Source: Otis tarda (Eukaryota > Chordata > Aves > Otidiformes > Otididae). Taken from it: 64,000 nucleotides of DNA. The stretch is from assembly GCA_026413225.1 (NCBI GenBank), contig CM048591.1, forward strand, positions 73,496,052-73,560,051. Direction: 5' to 3'. Under the pieces are notes generated by a model. That model did not search any database and was not told the DNA's origin. It saw only the letters and a program-made list of their open reading frames with translations. Below are positions 12,895 to 21,700 of the stretch, piece after piece (within the stretch, counting starts at the first letter, position 1; every line of letters begins with the position of its first letter). The position numbers were made by a program, and so were the translations under genes.

Positions 12895-13394
12895 ATTCCA
12901 TACCATCTACATCATGCCTAGATCCTACACTTTCCGATTAATCATCAACTTTTTCTTCCTTTTATCTACTTGTATGCAGACACACAGATGTAACTCTCTT
13001 ATTCCATGGCCCATCCCTTCGAAAGGTCTGTTGAGTTTATCCAGTCCATAACTTTGGGCTCCATCTGTCATAACAGTCTCTCAGCATAGGGCAGATGACG
13101 CAGTGTTTCCTCAGGTAGTCTATCTGGTACAAGTGATTTAACAAGTTCATAGTCTGCAGATTGAAGATCTGTTGGTAGGTGCTAGAAGCAAGAGCCAGTT
13201 CTGGTTGCATCACTGCTGCAATTGTTCCTGGTTTATTAAAGTTCATTCTTTGTTGGTATAGATGATTCTACTATAATACTTTTGACACAGCATAAGTCTC
13301 TCAGGGCGTGGAGCAGGAAGAAGCAAGGAGGGACATATAATAGCTAGATAATGACATACAGTACTGTATAGTAACAGATATCAAGCACTTCAAA
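12895..13394 (-). other. ERV region between integrase and polypurine tract, no env
   Basis: About 500 bp between the integrase stop and the polypurine tract. The longest minus-strand frame here (13037-13246, 69 codons) lacks a signal peptide, a furin-like site or a fusion-peptide/transmembrane layout. The element therefore appears to lack env, as ERVL-type elements commonly do, and would have moved intracellularly. The stretch may hold RNA export or packaging signals, but none is recognisable. Confidence 0.7.
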
Positions 13395-15113
13395 TTATTG
13401 GCTCTTTTCACCTAAAATTAGATCTCCTTGAGGTACACATCGGACTTTCCCATCCTCCTGCATTACCCACCAAGTACACCCAGGTCCTTGAGCAAAAGCA
13501 ATCCCATGCATGGGTTTGCCTTTGCCCAAGGGAGAAATGACCCAGACTGTCTTCCCCAGTATATTCCTTACGTGCACCACAGGGACTTTATCCCCTTCTA
13601 CAATATGTAGAAGTTCAGATTGGGCAGGGCCAGCTCGATTGGTGGACCCCCGAGTGTTGACTAGCCAAGTGGCTTTTGCTAAATGTTTATCCCAATTTTT
13701 GAAGGTTCCACCACCCATTGCTTTCAGAGTTGTTTTCAGCAGCCCATTATACCTTTCAATTTTTCCAGAGGCTGGTGCATGATAGGGGATGTGGTATACC
13801 CACTCGATGCCATGCTCTTTGGCCCAGGTATCTATGAGGTTGTTTCGGAAGTGGGTACCATTGTCTGATTCAATTCTTTCTGGAGTGCCATGTCGCCATA
13901 AGACTTGTTTCTCAAGGCCCAGGATGGTGTTTCGGGCAGTGGCATGGGGTACAGGATATGTTTCCAGCCATCCAGTGGTTGCTTCCACCATTGTAAGTAC
14001 ATAGCGCTTGCCTTGGCGAGTTTGTGGGAGTGTGATGTAATCAATTTGCCAGGCCTCTCCATATTTATACTTCAGCCATCGTCCTCCATACCACAGAGGC
14101 TTTAACCGCTTGGCTTGTTTGATTGCAGCACATATTTCACATTCAAGGATAACCTGTGCAATAGTGTCCATGTTTAAATCCACCCCTCGATCACGAGCCC
14201 ATTTGTATGTTGCATCTCTTCCCTGATGGCCTGAGGTATCATGGGCCCACCGAGCTAAAAATAGTTCACCCTTATGCTGCCAGTCCAGATCCACCTGAGC
14301 CACTTCAATTTTAGCAGCTTGATCCACTTGCTGGTTGTTTTGATGTTCTTCCATGGCCCGACTCTTGGGTACGTGGGCATCTACGTGACGTACTTTTACA
14401 ACCAGATGCTCTAACCGGGCAGCAATATCTTGCCACAAAGTGGCAGCCCAGATAGGTTTGCCCCTACGCTGCCAGTTGCTCTGCTTCCATTGCTTTAACC
14501 ATCCCCACAGAGCGTTTGCCACCATCCATGAGTCGGTGTAGAGATAGAGCACAGGCCATTTTTCCCGTTCAGCAATGTTTAAAGCCAGCTGGATGGCCTT
14601 CACCTCCGCAAACTGACTCGATTCACCTTGGCCTTCAGCAACTTCTGCAACTCGTCGTGTAGGGCTCCACACAGCAGCTTTCCACTTCCGATGTTTTCCT
14701 ACAATACGACAGGACCCATCAGTAAATAGGGCATACTGCTTCTCATTTTCTGGGAGGTTGTTATATGGTGGGGCCTCTTCAGCACGCGTTACCTCTTCCT
14801 CTGGTGCCTTCCCAAAATCTTTGCCTTCCGGCCAGTCTGTAATTACTTCTAATATGCCTGGGCGATTGGGGTTTCCTATTCGGGCCCGCTGTGTAAGCAG
14901 TGCAACCCACTTGCTCCATGTAGCATCTGTTGCATGATGCGCAGAGGGGACCCTTCCTTTGAACATCCAGCCCAGCACTGGCAGTCGGGGTGCCAGGAGG
15001 AGCTGTACTTCGGTACCAATCACTTCTGAAGCAGCTCGAACTCCTTCATATGCTGACAGGATTTCTTTTTCGGTTGGAGTATAGCAGGCCTCAGATCCTT
15101 TATATCCCCGGCT
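13395..15113 (-). pseudogene. pol: ERV pol, RNase H and integrase segment
   Basis: An open stretch in pol frame following the opal codon at 15114-15116. It begins in the RT connection region. RNase H follows, with the acidic residues in LFTDGSC, SSQFAEVKA, LYTDSW and NQQVDQAAK, so the D-E-D-D set is present. Integrase has an N-terminal HHCC zinc site (H-D-T-S-G-H then C-E-I-C). Its core catalytic triad is D in WQIDY, D in ESDNG and E in GKIERYN, with exactly 35 residues between the last two, the classical D,D-35-E spacing. A basic and aromatic C-terminal domain ends at a normal stop at 13395. This part looks biochemically intact. The first ATG in it (about 15023) is not a natural start, since the segment would be translated as part of Gag-Pro-Pol. 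Confidence 0.92.
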
Positions 15114-15116
15114 TCA
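15114..15116 (-). other. Premature opal codon in ERV pol
   Basis: On the minus strand a TGA lies in the same phase as both the upstream RT frame and the downstream RNase H/integrase frame, with no phase change. It is a point nonsense change that separates RT from the connection/RNase H part. Confidence 0.9.
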
Positions 15117-15757
15117 AAACCCAAGGGGTCGACCACGGGTTTCCCCTGGCGCTTTCTGCCAGAGACTCCAGGTAGGGCCATTCTCCCCGGCTGCGATGTA
15201 GAGCACATTTCTTACCTCTTGCCCTGTCCGGACTGGCCCGAGAGCCACCGCGTGTACAATTTCTTGTTTAATTTGTTCAAAAGCCTGCTGTTGTTCAGGG
15301 CCCCATTCAAAATCATTCTTCTTTCGGGTGACTTTATACAGAGGGCTTACAATCATACTATAATTTGGAATATGCATCCTCCAGAAACCCACAATGCCCA
15401 GGAAAGCTTGCGTTTCCTTTTTGTCAGTCGGTGCAGCCATAGCTGTTATTTTGTTGACTATATCTATTGGAATCTGACGACGCCCATCTTGCCATTTTAT
15501 CCCCAAAAACTGTATCTCTCTTGCAGGTCCTTTCATCTTACATCGTTTTATGGCAAACCCAGCTTTCAGGAGGATTTTAATTACTTTTTCCCCTTTTTGA
15601 AAAGCTTCTGCTGCTGTGTTGCCCCATACAATGATGTCATCAATGTACTGCAGGTGCTCTGGAGCACCACCCTTTTCCAGTGCAGTTTGGATCAGCCCAT
15701 GGCAGATGGTGGGGCTGTGTTTCCACCCCTGGGGCAGTCGATTCCAAGTGTACTGGA
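15117..15757 (-). pseudogene. pol: ERV pol, C-terminal half of reverse transcriptase
   Basis: Minus-strand frame with the RT fingers/palm remainder. It contains the LPQGWKHSP motif that binds template-primer and the catalytic HLQYIDDIIVWG motif, whose YIDD aspartates are both present, followed by thumb sequence (FLGIVGFWRMHIPNYS). It is in a different phase from the upstream protease/RT part because of the frameshift at 15758-15762, and it ends at the opal codon 15114-15116. The family (ERVL-like class III RT) is inferred from the motif set. Catalytic residues are present, but the polypeptide is disconnected at both ends. Confidence 0.9.
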
Positions 15758-15762
15758 CCCCC
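15758..15762 (-). other. Frameshift in ERV reverse transcriptase
   Basis: A run of five C on the plus strand (G5 in the coding sense) marks the point where RT similarity jumps from one minus-strand phase to another. Upstream conserved RT residues end in ...FAFTWRG and downstream conserved residues resume in the next phase. A one-base loss in this homopolymer is the simplest explanation. A sequencing or assembly length error at the homopolymer is possible. Confidence 0.85.
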
Positions 15763-16579
15763 TCCAAGTGAAAGCAAACTGTGGCCTGCATTCTGGTGCC
15801 AATGGGATTGAAAAAAATGCGTTGGCAATATCAATGGTGGCATACCACTTGGCTGCTTTGGATTCTAGTTCATACTGAAGTTCTAACATGTCTGGCACAG
15901 CAGCACTCAGTGGTGGTGTTACCTCATTCAGGCCACGATAGTCCACTGTTAACCTCCACTCTCCACTTGATTTTCTCACTGGCCATATGGGACTGTTAAA
16001 AGGTGAGTGGGACTTGCTGATCACCCCCTGGCTCTCCAGCTGATGAATCAGCTTATGGATGGGGATCAGGGAGTCTCGGTTGGTGAGATACTGCCGCCAG
16101 TGCACAGTTGTGGTAGCAATTGGCACCTGTTGTTCTTCAACCTTCAGCAACCCCACAACAGAAGGATCCTCTGACAGACCAGGCAAGGTGGACAACTGTG
16201 TAATTTCCTCCATCTCTAAAGCACCTACACCGAAAGCCCACCGATACCCTTTTGGGTCCTTGAAATATCCCCTTCTGAGGTAATCTATTCCAAGAATGCA
16301 TGGAGCATCTGGGCCAGTCACTATAGGGTGCTTTTGCCACTCATTCCCTGTCAGGCTCACTTCAGCCTCCAATACAGACAGCTGTTGGGCTCCTCCTGTC
16401 ACTCCAGAAATACAAATGGGTTCTGCCCCATTATATCTTGATGGCATCAAGGTACATTGTGCACCAGTATCCACTAGAGCTTTGTACTCTTGTGGGTCTG
16501 ACGTGCCAGGCCATCGGATCCACACAGTCCAATAAACTCTGTTATCCCTCTCCTCCACCTGGCTGGAGGCAGGGCCTCT
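15763..16579 (-). pseudogene. pro-pol: ERV protease and N-terminal reverse transcriptase
   Basis: The frame begins directly after the gag UAG, in the same phase as gag. An aspartic protease is marked by ALVDTGAQCTLM (active-site DTGA) and ILGIDYLRRG in the C-terminal part of the fold. RT begins about 130 residues on, with fingers motif NSPIWPVRKSSGEWRLTVDY and motif A YATIDIANAFFSIPL, whose aspartate is catalytic. There is no ATG at the beginning and no ribosomal frameshift site is needed, so expression would depend on readthrough of the amber codon. The frame leaves phase at the C5 run at 15758-15762. Confidence 0.9.
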
Positions 16580-16582
16580 CTA
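16580..16582 (-). promoter_or_regulatory. In-frame gag amber codon, candidate readthrough site
   Basis: On the minus strand the gag frame ends GGC CAG GAT TAG and continues open in the same phase with AGA GGC CCT into protease. Gag and Pro-Pol are therefore separated by a single UAG rather than by a phase change. This arrangement matches the stop-suppression strategy known from gammaretroviruses. Whether this context is suppressed is inference. Confidence 0.6.
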
Positions 16583-18193
16583 ATCCTGGCCACAGTATTC
16601 ATTGTTCATTTCTTTTAAATATGCACGAGAGGTCCCTTCAAGGGGGTCAGAACTAAAGCTATTCCTTCTACTCTGCCTATTGGAGACTGGTGCAACAATT
16701 TTCCGGGGAGAACTTCTATTTGCAATGGTTTTTCCACGCAACTCACGTACCCGTGCCTCTAGGGCAGAGGTAGGCTTCCCATCCCACTCCCTCATGTCCT
16801 CTCCTTGGTCACGCAAGGTAGACCACAGGATACCTCGCCGCGTAAACCATCTCTCTTGAGCAGGGAAACGTTTACTCCTAATAGCTGACATATTGGCCCG
16901 TACCGGTGGGGAATGGGACATATCTGCTTTGAATTGCTGGAACTCCTGGGACAGTTTCTCCACAGCCGAGACACAGGCCCGTAGGGAGGAAGACAGGCTT
17001 TCCTCGTACTGCCGGAGTCGGCCAGCCAGCTCATCCACTGTTTCTTCCTCTCCATCTTTCCAGGTCATAACTGCCAATGAGTTGGCATATGATGATGGTG
17101 CACTTCGAACAAACTTCCGCCACATTTGCCGTGTGCACCTGACTTCATCTGGATCCTTAGGTAACTGATCATTGCCCAGGTCATCATAAATAATCTCCAG
17201 CACAGCTAATTCCCTCAGGTACTGGATACCCTTCTCCATGGTAGCCCACTTGCCTGGATGACACATTACATCCTCCTTGAAAGGATATCTTTCCTTCACA
17301 CCTGACAGAAGTCGCCTCCAGAGGCTGAGGGCTTGTGTCCCTTTTCCAACTGCTTTGTCAATGCTTGCTTCTCTAGAAATGGATCCCAGTTGCCTAGCTT
17401 CTCTGCCTTCTAATTCCAAGCTATTGGCCCCATTATCCCAGCACCGCAGCAGCCAGCTGATAATGTGCTCCCCAGGATGACGGCTAAAATCTTTTCGCAT
17501 GTCTCGCAGCTCGCTCAGGGATAGAAATCGGGTACTCACTGTCTCCTTTAGTTCTTCCTCTGAGGAAGAGCCTGCCTGCTGAGTTCTTCCTGGGCATGAA
17601 GCAAATAAACCTTCCTCTTCTTCCTCCTGTTCCCTCCTAGAAGGGGCTTCTTCATCCCTCACTAAACGAGCTGACTTCCGCTTCCAAGTCTTCTTGTATA
17701 CAGGGGCAACTGAAACTAGCATGGGTTCACCCTCTGATTCAGCTGCAATGCCTGTTGCTGGGGTTTGAGTCCCTACATTACAGGTCAGTTTGTTCTCCCT
17801 CATACCATGCCACATATTAGTATCTTGCCTTAGGGTAAATCTCGGGAGGAGATTCCCAAAAAGTGGGTTTGCAGCCCTAGACAAGACTTGGCACACATTC
17901 AAGATACATAACAACAACATCATAGTGGCTTGAATATCCCCCAGATCTTTAAAGTTCTCAAAAAGTGGTTTAACTACCCTGGAAGTGAAAGAATTCGGGA
18001 AGGTGTCCACATAGGAATACCAGTTTATCTCTAAGGCCATTGATGTCACCATGTCATAGATGGATACGGTATAGTATAACAGAAGGATAATTCTCATCAT
18101 TTTCCCTGAGGTGATAAACACCACCACTGGGAACACATAGTGCATATAAGATCGTAGACAATACAACAACATAACCAACCACTGCAACATCAT
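16583..18193 (-). CDS. gag: ERV Gag polyprotein, intact frame
   Basis: An uninterrupted minus-strand frame of 537 codons from the first ATG (18191-18193, followed by a second ATG), ending at the UAG at 16580-16582. The phase is open further upstream to about 18277 without another ATG, so 18193 is the best start. The N-terminal roughly 120 residues hold three hydrophobic stretches (for example LLYCLRSYMHYVFPVVVFI, IILLLYYTVSIYDMV and MMLLLCILNVCQVL). A charged, Glu/Ser-rich linker follows, with EEEEEGLF. A capsid-like helical region then contains FLSLSELRDMRKDFSRHPGEH and LLRCWDNGANSLELEGREARQ, and the end is basic (RSSPRKIV...RQSRRNSF). No CCHC zinc knuckle is visible. Capsid assignment is by position and resemblance to avian ERVL Gag. 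Confidence 0.85.
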
Positions 18194-18284
18194 GATCAAT
18201 AACTGACAACCAGTACAACGAGCACGTATAAACAAGTTTGTTTCAAGCAAAAAAAAAAAGTCAAATCTGTTATTATCTCAACCC

Positions 18285-18307
18285 TTCGAGCCCCACGTTG
18301 GGCGCCA
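18285..18307 (-). promoter_or_regulatory. Primer-binding site, tRNA-Lys type
   Basis: On the minus strand TGGCGCCCAACGTGGGGC (18290-18307) is the textbook primer site for tRNA-Lys1,2. Complementarity to the tRNA-Lys(CUU) 3' end seems to extend five further bases (to 18285) into the T-arm TTCGA, making 23 in all. It lies eight bases (18308-18315) after the 5' LTR, a wider gap than the usual two or three. Reverse transcription would start here. Confidence 0.88.
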
Positions 18308-18315
18308 AAAATAAC

Positions 18316-18759
18316 TGTCGTAGTTCAGCCCCAACGGGGACCAGACTACACAGTCTCTCTCTCACTCCCAAGAATAGGAGGAGATTTGGCAAACAAAAAG
18401 AAAACCAGAAGAAAAAAAAAAAAAATCAAACACATGGGTTGAGATTAAACAAAAAGTAAATTTAACAGTAATGACAGAAGAAAACAAAACAGTGATGGAA
18501 CACAAATACAGTACAATAGCTCACAACAGGTCTTCACACCCAGTCTCTTCCAAGTAGCAGGGAGGCTCCCTTCAGCACCCTCCTCACTTATATACTGAGC
18601 ATGATGTCAGATGGGATGGAATAGCCCTTTGGCTAATTTGGGTAAATTAACCCCAGCTGTTAGCTAATTAGTTAACTATCTCAGCCATAGGGGCTACCAG
18701 CTTCAGTTCTCCACCCAGCTCAGGTAAATATTAACTCTATCCTAGCCAAAACCAGGACA
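18316..18759 (-). repeat. 5' LTR of the endogenous retrovirus
   Basis: This 444-bp LTR is the promoter end of the provirus. It is read on the minus strand from 18759 (TGTCCTGG) to 18316 (CTACGACA). A TATATAAG box is at 18587-18594, so transcription should start about 25-30 bp further on, near 18560, and proceed toward lower coordinates. It is nearly identical to the 3' LTR, with three substitutions and one A-run length difference. Confidence 0.95.
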
Positions 18760-18764
18760 GATGA
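18760..18764. repeat. Target-site duplication, right copy (GATGA)
   Basis: Exact match to 12434-12438 and directly adjacent to the LTR end. The match shows that both LTRs belong to one insertion event and that no LTR-LTR rearrangement has occurred. Confidence 0.85.
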
Positions 18765-21700
18765 TGAACGGAGTCTTAAAAACACCCCAAAGTGCTTGTA
18801 TGCTCATACCATTTGTATAGAGGTGACAAGCCATCGTTAGCCAAATCAAAGAGTAGTTAGAGTGAGAAATGCTACCACAGGTACCAAACACTTTGGATGT
18901 CAGCCCACAGCCATGTGCTGTCCTGTGGAGGTGACTAATGCACTCAGAGTATCAAGAAGAGGGTAAAGGCTTGACAGATAAGTGTAGCTATCAACTAAAA
19001 GAAAAAAAAGATCTTTCAAGGTACAAGTATGAAGCAGGAAAGACTTTTCTCCTCTGAGAACAGCTTCACACGTAAGGCCTCTGAAGGTTTTTTGTGCTGC
19101 ATTTGATCGTACTATGACTTGCCAAGGTGTGCATTTAAGAACGAGGAGGATACACCATGGACTTGATTACAGAGACTTTCAGGGATGTTTCCCAAGTGTG
19201 ACCAGACCTCTCTGCGTTTTTCATTCCAGTAATTCCATTTGTTTAAGAAAGTCATCCACAGTGTCTGGAAGGAAAGAGAGGAGAAAACAAAGAGAGTTTG
19301 GCTCCACTGAAGTTTGGTTCCTCAGTTAAAAAATGCTTCCTCTGTGAAAAATATAGCGACTATGTACTGTACTGTCCCTGCCACTTCTCTTTCATAAGTG
19401 TTGGGGCAGCAGCCAGAGGAAGGAGGCTGGAGAAGAACCTACACATTTTTCATCACCGCCTTGTGCCCTGCCAGGTTTAACACAAGATACAGGAGCGTCA
19501 GGTAACACAAAATAGGATTTTTATCAGGCAGGTCCAAACACTTTTACTTTGAATTGACTTCATTAGATTTAGAATATCTAGAAGAGTTTAGAAATATTAG
19601 AAAAAACATTTGGTTTATGTAATTATTATATACATGTGATTCCTTTCTCTATTTTCAAGGGGATCAGGTTTAGCTCACCAAGCACCATGATGCTGCATAC
19701 TTATATTTCACAGGCAGGCACAGTCCATTTTGAGATCAGCCATTATTGTACTCTTGAAGGGGCAGATGCACAATCTGGTCCAGAGGAAATGTGTCCCTGA
19801 ACACAGCAGATGTGTCACAAAGGTGTGTAGAATCTCCAGTGATAGCTCAGAGATAAAACAGAAGCAGGGTCCTACAGACTTGTCCCAAGTAGTGGTGATT
19901 CATTCTTGACAATCAGAAATTTAACACCGCCTACTCAACATTCCATGAAGAGAGAGTAGGAAGAGAACATTCCATTTCCGAACATCAATTCTTAGAGCAG
20001 CTTCAGGACATGCACCAAAACCTGATACCCTAGTGCTTTATAATGCCTCCGGCCTTTAAAAGGAAGTGAAGAAGTGTCTTCTTTAGGTCATTGCATTTGT
20101 CACAGATTTGTCTGTGGATCTTCCAGAGACCCTGACCTTGACCAGATATCTCATGACTGTAGGAATCAGAGAGACCAGAATCAGTAGAAGACTTGAGATT
20201 ATCAGATCAAAGGATCAACACAAGCCCTACAGCTACTAGATATATAATCATTTACATAGAAATTGTTCTCTACCACCAGAAAACCAAGGTCCAACCAAGA
20301 CTTGGGTCTAGATTTCAAGCCTTGAAAAGCCTGGAGGTCTTTGGTAGTTTCTGACTGGGAGAGGAAAACCAGGGCCTTGTGAAGATTGAAAGGAAACAGT
20401 AGCTGGTCAAAGAGCCACAGGAGTGATGTTTCTGGACAATATCAAGGAGGGTAAAGAGTTAGGTAGTTCATTTTGGCCCTAAATCTGTTGCTGTACTATA
20501 ATGGAATGGCTAATAAATATAAATTAAAAAAAAAAAGGAAAACAGGACCAAAAAATAAAAGTTAATACACGCAGTGTCTGCAGAGTAGTGGCTCTTCAGA
20601 TGCAGGTTCCCAGAAGTAGGGCTTGCTTTGAAAATGCAGAACAACCCAGTTTGTGTAATGATAAGCTCAATTCACATAGCTCTCTGGGATAAAGAGATCA
20701 GTTCGAAAGTGATGAATATAAAGAATTTGGATACTGAGGTTGTTGCATGGAATCCTAGCCAAGCAATGATTGGATTTGTGCACTCGCTTTAGAGAGATTC
20801 TGATTACTGATAAAAGAAATGAACAGACAAGGAAAGAGAGAGAATGCAAAGGATTAACTGTTAAGGAAGAAGGCAGAGTAGAAGCAGGTAGTATAGTTAC
20901 TCAGCTCCAGCTCTTTTGTCCTTCCCAGACCTCACTGAAGAACAAAGCTGAGCTTTTACTACGAGTTAGGATAGCCTTGCATTTACACAGGCAGCAGGAG
21001 CTTACTGGATGTTAGGCAGCTCACTGGCACCTGAAGATTTTCTCCAGCTGTTCTACTGTGTAGCTATGAGGTCTCCTAGGAGTGCCAAGCTAGTGCCAAG
21101 CACCCAGCTCATTGAAAATAAGGAGAGGATGAGGAAGGAAAGGTGACAGGCAGTAACACACCACCTGAGCTGCTTCAGGACTGGTGCCACAGGTTCTCTC
21201 CTAGGGTAGCGTTAACTCCTGCCACTGAGATGCGTCCTTGGCACTGACTTAACAGCACTGGTTAATTCTGGAAGACAAAATAAGCCAGAGCGCTGAGACC
21301 TCCATCAGCCCAATTTCCCTTCTATATCTCCAGCTATCCTCTTGTGGCAGCACCATCAGTGACCTCCATGCTAAAGAGGACTGAGATATTTCCATACCAC
21401 CTCCTCACATCTCCACCATGAACTTTTGGACTGAATCTGAAACTGAAATTCATTTTTGTTTAACAAAATATGGGAATTGAGAGGGGCAGAAGCCCACACT
21501 CCACTTGCTTTAGAAATTAGAAGACTGCATCAATTGCAGAAGACTCCAGATTCAACTGAGCTGTGACACTATCTCCACAAAAGACAAACAGATGCTGCTC
21601 TGCCACCTGCAACTTAGAAAAAAACTTAAACATCTGCCCTAGGTGTGAATATCTCCACAGCAAAGCTGCAACTGTATAACAAATGAGACATTTCTACCAT

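Larger units (their letters stand above)
12439..18759 (-). mobile_element. Full-length ERVL-like endogenous retrovirus
   Basis: A complete provirus of 6321 bp on the minus strand, bounded by paired LTRs with TG...CA ends and a perfect 5-bp target duplication. In transcription order it holds the 5' LTR, tRNA-Lys-type primer site, gag, UAG, protease, reverse transcriptase, RNase H, integrase, about 500 bp without a frame, polypurine tract and 3' LTR. No env or dUTPase frame is visible. The RT motif YIDD, the DTGA protease motif and the LTR start TGTCCTGG with GATAGAGTTAAT nearby resemble the avian ERVL group. The near-identical LTRs indicate recent insertion. Pol carries one frameshift and one opal codon, so this copy cannot make an intact Pol by itself. 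Confidence 0.93.

Noticed and set aside
15219-15878. 219-codon plus-strand frame
   Set aside because: It is antisense to the ERV reverse transcriptase and is a shadow of that coding sequence.
16558-16558. Apparent start codon of the protease/RT frame
   Set aside because: The codon is GTG and the frame is open upstream to the gag UAG, so it is not a start.
18250-18250. Apparent upstream gag start
   Set aside because: The codon is TTG in a T-run. The first in-frame ATG is at 18191-18193 and was used instead.
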